A DNA stretch of 64,000 nt, taken from Nocardia pseudobrasiliensis NBRC 108224 (GTDB lineage: Bacteria; Actinomycetota; Actinomycetes; Mycobacteriales; Mycobacteriaceae). Shown here in pieces: positions 57,678 through 64,000 of the stretch; position 1 is the stretch's first letter; every line of letters starts with the position of its first letter. Below the pieces are notes generated by a model, which was not told the origin of the DNA, made no database searches, and worked only from the letters and a program-made list of their open reading frames with translations. The translations under genes and the position numbers were made by a program. Location: positions 118,080 to 182,079 of the forward strand of contig NZ_BDBS01000024.1 in NCBI RefSeq assembly GCF_001613105.1. Reading direction: 5' to 3'.

Positions 57678-60377
57678 TCAAACGGCGGTCAGCGCCCGGC
57701 GCGCGTAGGCCCGGACATCGGCGTCGGAATCGTCGAGCGCGGCGCTCAGCGCCGCCCGGGCCCGCTCGTCGCCCGACCACTCGCTGAGCGTGAGCACGGC
57801 CGCCTTGCGGACGTCCGGATGCGGATCGGTCAGCGCCTCCCGCAGCGGTTCGGCCGCCGCCGCGACACCCGCCGAACCCCATCCGCGCGCGGCCCCGACC
57901 CGTACCTGCCAGGCCGAATCACCAAGTGCCCCGGCGAGTATCGCGGAATCCTCGGGACCGCCCAGGGCGGCGAGCGCCGCGAGTGCGGCCGCGCGCACGA
58001 GCGGATCGCGATCGGCCGCCAGCTCCCGCAGGGTCTGCGCGCCGCCGCGCCCGACGGTGGCCAGCCCGTGCGCGGCGGCGACGCGGACCTCACGGTTCTC
58101 ATCATGTGCCACGGCGGTCAGCGCGTTCCAGTCGTCCACCGAGACCAGCGCCCGCACCCCCGCGATCCGCACCCGATGGTCGGAGTCGACGGCGGCCTTG
58201 CCGAACAGCTCGGTCGAACCGGACCGCAATGCCCGCAGCAGATCCACGACCGCGGCCCGGACCACGGGGTCGGGTGAATCGGCGTGCTCGGCCAATTCGC
58301 CCGAGTCGGGCAGGATTTCGACCAATTCGCGCAGACCGGATACCGCGGCCGTACGTACGGGCGCGGCCGCATCGCCGAGGGCATTGATCAGGGCCGCCGC
58401 GAAGCCGTCCGGCGTTCCCTCGGTGACCGTGGACAGCGCCGTGACCCGCACGCGAGGATCCGGATCGTCCAGGTAGGAGGCCAGTTCGCACAGCGTGGGC
58501 GAATCGAGGGACAGCAGCTGCGCGATACGCGGTGCGGCGGAACCGTTCTCGGCCTCGATCGTATGACCGGCCGATCGCGTGACGACCGGTGCGGCCGATC
58601 CGGTCCGGGGCGGGCGCGCGACCAGTGCGGGTTCGTCCACCGGCAGCGTCTCCCGCGACTCCGACGGGATATCGGCGAATTCCGGCACCGGCACGAAATA
58701 CGGTGCTACGGGCCGCTTCAGGAACTCCATGCGCCCGTCCGGGCCCTTACGCAGATTCAGGTGGTAACGCCAGTCCTCGTCCTGCCGCTCGGGCATATCG
58801 GCCCGATCGTGATAGAGGCCCCAGCGTGATTCGGTGCGGGTGAGCGAGGAGCGAGCCGCCATCTCCGCGCAGTCGCGAATGAAACTCACTTCGGCGCAGC
58901 GCATCAGCTCGTGCGGTGTGGTCGCGCCCATGCCACCGATCTCCGCGCGCATCCGCTCGAACGCCTCCACAGCCAGCGACAGTTTGGTGGCCGTTTTGGG
59001 CGGTGCCACATAATCGTTGACGAAGCGGCGCAGTTTGTACTCGACCTGCGGCTGGGGCGGACCGTCCGGATGATGGAGCGGCTGGTAGATCAGCTCGTGT
59101 GCGGCCGCTAGCTGGTCGGCCGGAAGTTCCTGGGGCGCGGCCACTTCGGCCAGAGTCGAGACGGCGTGGGAACCGGCCAGATCGCCGTAGACGAACGCGC
59201 CGATCATGTAGTTGTGCGGCACGCAGGCCAGATCACCGGCCGCGTACAGGCCCGGCACGGTGGTGCGCGCATGCTCGTCCACCCATACGCCGGACGCGGA
59301 ATGTCCACTGCACAAACCGATCTCGGAGATGTGCATCTCGATATCGTGGGTGCGGTAGTCGTGGCCGCGATTGGCGTGGAAGGTGCCGCGGGTGGGGCGC
59401 TCGGTGGTGTGCAGAATGCCCTCCAGGGCGTCGAGTGTCTCCTCGGGTAGGTGCGAGACCTTCAGATAGATCGGCCCGCGGGCGGATTCGATCTCGCGCT
59501 CGACCTCCGCCATCATCTGCCCGGACCAGTAGTCGGAGTCGACGAATCGCTCCCCGGCGGCATTGACCTGATAACCGCCGAACGGATTGGCGACGTAGGC
59601 GCAAGCCGGTCCGTTGTAGTCCTTGATCAGCGGATTGATCTGAAAGCATTCGATACCCGACAGCTCCGCGCCCGCGTGGTAGGCCATGGCGTAGCCATCG
59701 CCCGCATTGGTCGGATTCTCGTAGGTGCCGTAGAGGTAGCCCGAGGCTGGCAGGCCCAGGCGTCCGCAGGGTCCGGTCGCCAGGATGACCGCCTTCGCGC
59801 CCACGGCCACGAATTCCCCGGTGCGCGTGTGCAATGCGGCCGCGCCGACCGCGCGGCCGCCCTCGGTCAGTACCCGCACCGGCATGAGCCGGTTCTCGAT
59901 GCGGATCCGCTCGCGCATCTTGCGTTGGCGCAGTACGCGATACAGGGCCTTCTTGACGTCCTTGCCCTCCGGCATCGGCAGGACATAGGAGCCGGAGCGA
60001 TGCACCCGGCGCACCGCGTACTCGCCGTAGGCGTCCTTCTCGAATTTCACGCCGTAGCGCTCCAGCCGCTGCACCATGGCGAAACCGCGGGTGGCGGTCT
60101 GATAGATGGTGCGCTGGTTGACGATTCCGTCATTGGCGCGCGTGATCTCGGCGACGTAATCCTCCGGCTCGGCCTTACCGGGAATGACGGCATTGTTCAC
60201 ACCGTCCATACCCATGGCCAGGGCGCCGGAATGGCGTACGTGGGCCTTCTCCAGCAGCAGTACGTTCGCGCCCGCCTCGGCCGCGGTCAGGGCCGCCATG
60301 GTGCCCGCGGTGCCACCGCCGATCACGAGCACATCGCAGTCGAGGCGGGTGGTGTCGGCCAGGTCCGGAATCATCAT
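57678..60377 (-). CDS. AprA-like flavoprotein fused to nine HEAT repeats
   Basis: The 899-residue protein has an N-terminal fumarate reductase/succinate dehydrogenase-type flavoprotein of about 600 residues (GGGTAG at 20-25, GDGYAMAYHAGAELSGIECFQINP, VPGLYAAGDLACVPHNYMIGAFVYGDLAG), whose details, and neighbouring AprB-like ferredoxin, recall adenylylsulfate reductase alpha. From about residue 650 it has nine HEAT/PBS-lyase repeats of about 30 residues, each of the form DPVVRAAALxxL, ending at the C-terminus. Substrate is not known; the sulfur context points to sulfite/APS-type chemistry or another two-electron step. ATG 60377 overlaps the preceding stop by 4 bases. Confidence 0.85.
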   Translation of the reverse strand: MMIPDLADTTRLDCDVLVIGGGTAGTMAALTAAEAGANVLLLEKAHVRHSGALAMGMDGVNNAVIPGKAEPEDYVAEITRANDGIVNQRTIYQTATRGFAMVQRLERYGVKFEKDAYGEYAVRRVHRSGSYVLPMPEGKDVKKALYRVLRQRKMRERIRIENRLMPVRVLTEGGRAVGAAALHTRTGEFVAVGAKAVILATGPCGRLGLPASGYLYGTYENPTNAGDGYAMAYHAGAELSGIECFQINPLIKDYNGPACAYVANPFGGYQVNAAGERFVDSDYWSGQMMAEVEREIESARGPIYLKVSHLPEETLDALEGILHTTERPTRGTFHANRGHDYRTHDIEMHISEIGLCSGHSASGVWVDEHARTTVPGLYAAGDLACVPHNYMIGAFVYGDLAGSHAVSTLAEVAAPQELPADQLAAAHELIYQPLHHPDGPPQPQVEYKLRRFVNDYVAPPKTATKLSLAVEAFERMRAEIGGMGATTPHELMRCAEVSFIRDCAEMAARSSLTRTESRWGLYHDRADMPERQDEDWRYHLNLRKGPDGRMEFLKRPVAPYFVPVPEFADIPSESRETLPVDEPALVARPPRTGSAAPVVTRSAGHTIEAENGSAAPRIAQLLSLDSPTLCELASYLDDPDPRVRVTALSTVTEGTPDGFAAALINALGDAAAPVRTAAVSGLRELVEILPDSGELAEHADSPDPVVRAAVVDLLRALRSGSTELFGKAAVDSDHRVRIAGVRALVSVDDWNALTAVAHDENREVRVAAAHGLATVGRGGAQTLRELAADRDPLVRAAALAALAALGGPEDSAILAGALGDSAWQVRVGAARGWGSAGVAAAAEPLREALTDPHPDVRKAAVLTLSEWSGDERARAALSAALDDSDADVRAYARRALTAV

Positions 60378-61156
60378 CGGTGTCCACTCCCCGCCAGTTC
60401 GTCCGAATGGCGCAGGGCCGCGAGTATTTCGGCGCGCAGCGCACCGCGATCCACCCGGCCTCCCGGGGGCGCGGCGCCTCGGTTCAGTTCGGCCCCGTCG
60501 TAGAGCAGCCGGGCCTTGTTCTGGAACACCAGCAGGCCGGGCCACGCCACGAACTGCGACAGCGCCCGCACCTTACCGGATTCCAGCGCCGAGGCGTCGA
60601 TCTGCGGTTGTTGGTTGAGCACCTCGACGCCCGATTCGGGATCGATTCCGGCCCGGCTCAGCGTGCCGTCGCCCGCCGCGCCGATACTCGACGAAACCTT
60701 CTGTCCGGCAAGGTCGTCGATTGTGCGGGCCGGTGAGTTCGCGGCGACCACGACCGTATTGAGCGCACCCTTGGGCTGATATCCGGTCACCGACACCAGT
60801 GCGGTGCGCGAGCGTTCGGAGGTCTGGGTGCGGGATCCGTTGATCAGCAGCGGATAGTCGCCCATCGAACCGATATGGATCTTCTCCGCGACCATCTGCG
60901 CGGTGATCGGGGCGCCGGTGTCGTAGTCCTGCCACTCCACCCGGTACTGGTGACCATCGATGTGCGCGAGGCGTTGCTCCAGGAAACCCTTGGCTTTCAA
61001 CAGGGTTCCGGCGGTGACGGTGTTGCTGGTGTTGGATCGACAGCCGATGACGACCCGGACGGTATCGCCGGAGGCGGCCGATTCGAGGGAGCAACCGCTC
61101 GCGGCCAGCGCCACGATGGCGGCCGCCGAGAGCGGACGGGCGGGACGGTACTTCAT
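60374..61156 (-). CDS. Sulfonate-type ABC binding lipoprotein, apparently truncated
   Basis: The 260-residue lipoprotein has a lipobox ending at Cys22 (LAASGC) and the N-lobe plus hinge of an SsuA/TauA-type protein: VRVVIGCRSNTSNTVTAGTL, EKIHIGSMGDYPLLING, TIDDLAGQKVSSSIGAAGDG and LVFQNKARLLYDGAELN. After residue 212 the family pattern stops. The remaining 48 residues, with RGALRAEILAALRHSDELAG, resemble the C-terminal helix of an SsuB-type ATPase. Intact relatives have 310 to 340 residues. No permease or ATPase gene is present. It is 25 bases downstream of the ferredoxin gene and overlaps the flavoprotein gene by 4. Confidence 0.75.
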   Translation of the reverse strand: MKYRPARPLSAAAIVALAASGCSLESAASGDTVRVVIGCRSNTSNTVTAGTLLKAKGFLEQRLAHIDGHQYRVEWQDYDTGAPITAQMVAEKIHIGSMGDYPLLINGSRTQTSERSRTALVSVTGYQPKGALNTVVVAANSPARTIDDLAGQKVSSSIGAAGDGTLSRAGIDPESGVEVLNQQPQIDASALESGKVRALSQFVAWPGLLVFQNKARLLYDGAELNRGAAPPGGRVDRGALRAEILAALRHSDELAGSGHR

Positions 61157-61181
61157 GGGATTCCTCGGAGAACGCGCCCGA

Positions 61182-61409
61182 TCAGCGCAGCAGATACGGC
61201 ATGTTCACGGTGACCGCGCCGGTCGGGCAGCGGGCCGCGCACGGGCCGCAGTACCAGCACTCGTCCACGTGCATATAGGCCTTGCCGTTGTCGGGGTTGA
61301 TCGCCAGCGAATCCAGCGGGCAGATCTCCACACAGAGCGTGCACCCCTGGATGCACAGGGATTCGTCGATGGTCACCGGGACATCGGCCCGCTGATTCAC
61401 CAGGGCCAT
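61182..61409 (-). CDS. AprB-like 2[4Fe-4S] ferredoxin
   Basis: The 75-residue protein has eight cysteines in two cluster motifs: C19-x3-C23-x2-C26-x3-C30 and C51-x2-C54-x2-C57-x3-C61. The unusual x3 spacing at the first motif, LCIQGCTLCVEICPLDSLAI, and YMHVDECWYCGPCAARCPTGAV are as in AprB (adenylylsulfate reductase beta) and related ferredoxins. It should pass electrons to or from the flavoprotein two genes downstream. Its ATG directly follows the GntR stop. Confidence 0.9.
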   Translation of the reverse strand: MALVNQRADVPVTIDESLCIQGCTLCVEICPLDSLAINPDNGKAYMHVDECWYCGPCAARCPTGAVTVNMPYLLR

Positions 61410-62174
61410 TCAGATCAGCCTCCAATCGCTGTCGGCGGGCCGGATCAGGCTGCCGCGCATGGTGATTCGGTCGCCGCGCATGCGGATGTATTCGAGATCG
61501 ACCGGCCGTTCGTCCTCCAGCCGGGTGAGCCGCTCGAGCAGCAGCAGGGCGCCACCCTCGGGCATCTGGAGCGTGGCCGCGGAATGCGAGTCGGCGGTGA
61601 TCGCCTCGAGCACCAGATCGGCCGAGCCCAGCGGGCCGCCGCTGATGTCCTCGATGAGCGCGAAGATGTCGTTGGTCTCCAGATCGCGCGCGATCACCCG
61701 CGCGCCGATATCGGGGACCAAATAGGTCATATCCAGGCTGAGCGGTAGATCGCCGAGACAGCGCAGCCGTTCTATATAGACGGCCTGTTCGCCGGGGGCC
61801 AGGCCCAGTCGTCGCGCCACCGCGGGCGGGGCGGGCACCGCGCGGGCCGCGCGCACCTCGTTGCGGACCTCGCCGTGGCCGCGCAGGGTCTCCTTCAGCC
61901 CGCGCAGCGAATCCAGGCCGTGTTCGTATTTGCGCTGGGCCACATGGGTGCCGACCTTCGGCGCGCGCTCGATCAGGCCCTCGTCCTTGAGCAGCGCCAA
62001 GGCGTCGCGCACGGTATTGCGCGAGACGGCGAATTCCGACGCCAGTTCGGCCTCGGCCGGGAGCGCGTCCTCGAACGCCCCGGCGTGGATCTGCTGACGC
62101 AGGACATCGGCCACCTGCCGGGCTCGGTCGGCCCGTCGGATGCCCGTGGCGCCGCGCACCGATTGCAGCGTCAC
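61410..62174 (-). CDS. GntR family regulator with UTRA ligand domain
   Basis: The 254-residue protein has an N-terminal winged HTH (VADVLRQQIHAGAFEDALPAEAELASEFAVSRNTVRDALALLKDEGLIERAPKVGTHV) and a C-terminal UTRA domain (ERLRCLGDLPLSLDMTYLVPDIGARVI, then LLLLERLTRLEDERPVDLEYIRMRGDRI). HutC-type GntR regulators sense small effectors and repress neighbouring operons. It heads the minus-strand operon of ferredoxin, binding protein and AprA-like flavoprotein. The IR at 62381-62438 upstream is a candidate operator. Confidence 0.92.
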   Translation of the reverse strand: MTLQSVRGATGIRRADRARQVADVLRQQIHAGAFEDALPAEAELASEFAVSRNTVRDALALLKDEGLIERAPKVGTHVAQRKYEHGLDSLRGLKETLRGHGEVRNEVRAARAVPAPPAVARRLGLAPGEQAVYIERLRCLGDLPLSLDMTYLVPDIGARVIARDLETNDIFALIEDISGGPLGSADLVLEAITADSHSAATLQMPEGGALLLLERLTRLEDERPVDLEYIRMRGDRITMRGSLIRPADSDWRLI

Positions 62175-62492
62175 CTCGGTCTCCTTCCGCCGTTCACCTG
62201 CGGTTTGTGACTGTAGGTGGGTGAATCGGGCGGGCCGGGGCAGTCGCTTCCGGGTGGCAGGGCGGGTGTGGGTAATCCGCCGCCTCGCGGGCGGTCGGTC
62301 CTGCCCGAACGCCCGAATTCCCGGCTATTGCGCCACCCCGCGGACCTGCTCGAAAAGTTATATTCAGGCAGATCGCAATGCATGCGTACCGCCTGGTCTG
62401 GCGTCGGGCAGACATAGGATGATAACTTCGTACGCATGTCCTCCAGCCGTCCGAACGCCGCACGCGTCACGTATGTGACCGTTGCGCTCGGT

Positions 62493-62543
62493 GTGCGGCT
62501 GCCGCGGCAGCGGGAACTGTGTTGTCCCCGTCCGCGCAGCTGA
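62493..62543 (+). promoter_or_regulatory. Candidate cysteine-responsive leader peptide upstream of the ROK gene
   Basis: The ORF from GTG 62493 encodes VRLPRQRELCCPRPRS and stops at 62541-62543; in-frame GTG 62475 and ATG 62436 are alternative starts (22 and 35 residues). A basic short peptide with consecutive Cys close to its end is the pattern of actinobacterial putative leader peptides that act by cysteine attenuation. It lies 110 bases before the ROK gene and downstream of a plausible promoter. Confidence 0.6.
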
Positions 62544-62616
62544 GAACCGCTCCAGTCCTTTTCGTCGACTGATTTCGGGCCCTTCTCGCTGCCTTGTTGC
62601 TGCCCCTTTCGGACAT

Positions 62617-62634
62617 GTCCCGTGATCACGGGAC
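62617..62634. promoter_or_regulatory. 18-bp perfect palindrome before the ROK gene
   Basis: GTCCCGTGATCACGGGAC reads the same on both strands and lies 19 bases upstream of ATG 62654, after the leader ORF. It may be a ROK operator for autoregulation, or an RNA stem that takes part in the attenuation. Confidence 0.6.
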
Positions 62635-62653
62635 TACAACAAGGACTTCGCAC

Positions 62654-63919
62654 ATGACGAGCCCCACCCTCGAGCGACCGTCTACCGTCACCCTGCCCGC
62701 CCGGACCGCCCCCGCGCGTCCGGCCGTACCGCCCGAACTGCGCATCGCCGACAATCCCGCGGCCGCGGTGCTTCGGGCCGCCACTCGCGGGCCCATCTTC
62801 CGCGATTCCGCCGCCCAGACAACGGGTTTGAGCATCGCAACCGTGAATCGCCAAGTATCCGCGCTGCTTTCGGCGGGGCTACTGCGAGAGCGGGCCGACC
62901 TCACCGCATCCGGAGCCGTCGGGCGGCCGCGGGTGCCCTTCGAGGTCGACACCGATTCCTACACCACCCTCGGCGTGCACATCGGCGCCACGGTGAGCCG
63001 TATCGTCGCGGCCGATCTGTCCGGCCGCATTCTCGGCGGTCTCGAGATCGCCACCCCGCAGGCGGGTCAGGAGGCCGCGCTGACCATCATCGCGCGCAGC
63101 GCGAAGGCGTTCCTGGATCGGCTGCCACGCCGGCGGCCGCTGTGGACCGGTGTGGCACTGGCCGGGCGGGTCGACCCGTCCGCCGGTGTCGTGGATCATC
63201 CGCGGCTGGACTGGCAGGCCGCGCCGGTGGCCGCCGTATTCGGCGCGGTCCTGGACCTGCCGGTATCGGTGGCCGCGCACGTCGAGGCGATGGCCGCCGC
63301 CGAACTGCTGCTCAGCTCCGGGACCGAGGAACAGCGGCCCGGTTCCAGCCTCTACATCTACGCCCGTGAAACCGCGGGAGTCGCTGTGACACTGCACGAT
63401 CGGGTGCACACCCCCGCCAACGGCCCCGGCTCGATCGCCCACCTGCCCACCGGCTCGGACGTCGAATGCTCGTGCGGCCGCCGCGGCTGCTTGGAGGTCA
63501 CCGTCGGCGAGGGCGCTCTGCTGGCCCGCGCCGTCCGAGCGGGCATCGTCCCCAAACGCGAGGCGCCCCGCCGCCCCGTCATCGCCGACCTCTACCGCGC
63601 CGCCGAATCCGGCTCCGCCCCCGCCCGCGACCTCCTCCTGGAACGAGCCGAAATCCTGGGCCGCACCGCGGCCCTGGTCCGCGACATGTTCAACCCCGAT
63701 CGAGTAATCCTCGGCGGCCAAGCCTTCACCGCCTACCGCCCCGGAATAGAAACAGTCGCAAAGGCTTTCACCCAAAGCACCACCCTCCCCCCAGCCGACC
63801 TCCGCATAAGCCGCTTCGGCGGCCGAGTCCAAGAACACGCCGCCTCCGTAACGGCCCTGAGCGTCTTCTACGCCGACCCCCTCTCCGCCATGCGCCGCTC
63901 CACCCGCAACCCGCGCTGA
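62654..63919 (+). CDS. ROK family transcriptional regulator
   Basis: A 421-residue protein with an N-terminal winged HTH (FRDSAAQTTGLSIATVNRQVSALLSAGLLRERA, about residues 53-85), an ATPase-fold ROK domain and the zinc motif CSCGRRGCLE (near 272-281). The ROK sugar-binding motif ExGH is not evident, so the effector may not be a sugar. ROK regulators (NagC, XylR) repress genes until an effector binds. ATG 62654 follows AAGGAC. It is divergent from the GntR operon and probably controls a sulfur gene set with the leader ORF. Confidence 0.9.
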   Translation: MTSPTLERPSTVTLPARTAPARPAVPPELRIADNPAAAVLRAATRGPIFRDSAAQTTGLSIATVNRQVSALLSAGLLRERADLTASGAVGRPRVPFEVDTDSYTTLGVHIGATVSRIVAADLSGRILGGLEIATPQAGQEAALTIIARSAKAFLDRLPRRRPLWTGVALAGRVDPSAGVVDHPRLDWQAAPVAAVFGAVLDLPVSVAAHVEAMAAAELLLSSGTEEQRPGSSLYIYARETAGVAVTLHDRVHTPANGPGSIAHLPTGSDVECSCGRRGCLEVTVGEGALLARAVRAGIVPKREAPRRPVIADLYRAAESGSAPARDLLLERAEILGRTAALVRDMFNPDRVILGGQAFTAYRPGIETVAKAFTQSTTLPPADLRISRFGGRVQEHAASVTALSVFYADPLSAMRRSTRNPR

Positions 63920-63944
63920 CCCTCGCCTCGTTCCTCGGCGAGGG
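63920..63944 (+). terminator. Hairpin terminator after the ROK gene
   Basis: An 8-bp stem CCCTCGCC/GGCGAGGG (63920-63927 with 63937-63944) begins at the stop codon. Beyond it, to the window end, two imperfect copies of an AAGGAC-n-CCCTCG motif are visible and no gene. Confidence 0.7.
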
Positions 63945-64000
63945 GAACAAGGACAACCCTCGTCGAGAGGAATGAAGGACGGCCCTCGCGTGTGGGGAAT

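Larger units (their letters stand above)
62175..62653. promoter_or_regulatory. Divergent control region with IR, Cys-leader ORF and palindrome
   Basis: This 479-base space between the GntR and ROK genes contains, from left: CATGCGTAC (62381-62389) with GTACGCATG (62430-62438); TAGGAT (62415-62420), a possible -10 for rightward transcription; the Cys-Cys ORF 62493-62543; and an 18-bp perfect palindrome at 62617-62634, 19 bases before the ROK start. No other ORF is convincing. Confidence 0.6.

Noticed and set aside
60378..60545. N-terminal extension of the HEAT flavoprotein to 955 residues
   Set aside because: The extension is Arg/Ala-rich, overlaps the binding-protein gene in another frame, and the 4-base overlap at ATG 60377 is a better start.

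Overview
The window reads as chromosomal DNA of a high-GC, mycolic-acid-type actinomycete, most likely Nocardia or a close relative. Supporting signs are the very GC-rich third codon positions, frequent GTG and some TTG starts, a QcrB of the actinobacterial bcc type, an MAB_1171c-type module, DUF397 and LppU-type proteins, and an SRP RNA beside an Rv3722c-type aspartate aminotransferase. I see no insertion sequence, prophage, CRISPR array or replication origin.

Region by region. 0-6 kb is mixed housekeeping: a partial DUF309 gene, a DUF397 protein behind three GTGCAC boxes, a solitary second-copy-like qcrB, a WS/DGAT-like acyltransferase with a degenerate active site, a secreted protein and an adenine deaminase. 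6-10 kb carries a regulatory island: an XRE regulator, an ImmA/IrrE-like metallopeptidase and an MAB_1171c membrane protein in one operon, then two small genes facing a second, paralogous XRE regulator across an operator-rich spacer. 10-13.4 kb has a Tat-exported GH35 beta-galactosidase and a calerythrin-like EF-hand protein. 13.4-19.4 kb is a compact unexplained group with two group-II PLP decarboxylases, an ATP-grasp ligase overlapping one of them, an unrecognised 322-residue protein and an exported protein; it looks like a small biosynthetic locus. 19.4-24.9 kb has tRNA-Ser(GGA), a membrane-anchored protein, the SRP RNA, the aspartate aminotransferase, a strong terminator merged into 26-bp tandem repeats, a methyltransferase, an HhH-GPD protein and a secreted hydrolase.

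From 25 kb to the end most of the DNA serves organic-sulfur use. First comes ssuCBAD (minus strand), then two SfnB/DszC-like flavoproteins, a DszA-like and a StyA-like monooxygenase, SfnG, a flavin reductase and a 51-residue coupled ORF. After a short interlude (ECF42 sigma factor with its YciI partner, SDR, exported proteins), a SAM riboswitch opens a tightly packed 12-gene, 12.7-kb operon: amino-acid-type permease and ATPase, GNAT acetyltransferase, four luciferase-fold monooxygenases, an Opp/Dpp-type transporter with a fused double ATPase, and a DUF1684 protein. Its make-up resembles the Bacillus N-acetyl-S-alkylcysteine pathways. Beyond a GT39 mannosyltransferase-like gene lies a minus-strand operon of GntR/UTRA regulator, AprB-like ferredoxin, a truncated sulfonate-type binding protein and an AprA-like flavoprotein carrying nine HEAT repeats. 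Divergent from it is a ROK regulator preceded by a short ORF ending in Cys-Cys, like the actinobacterial cysteine-attenuation leader peptides; a second such ORF precedes sfnG.

Taken together, import, C-S bond cleavage by reduced-flavin monooxygenases, reductant supply and several sulfur-status sensors (SAM riboswitch, Cys leaders, GntR, ROK) sit within 39 kb. Assignments rest on reading motifs by eye; no database search was possible.
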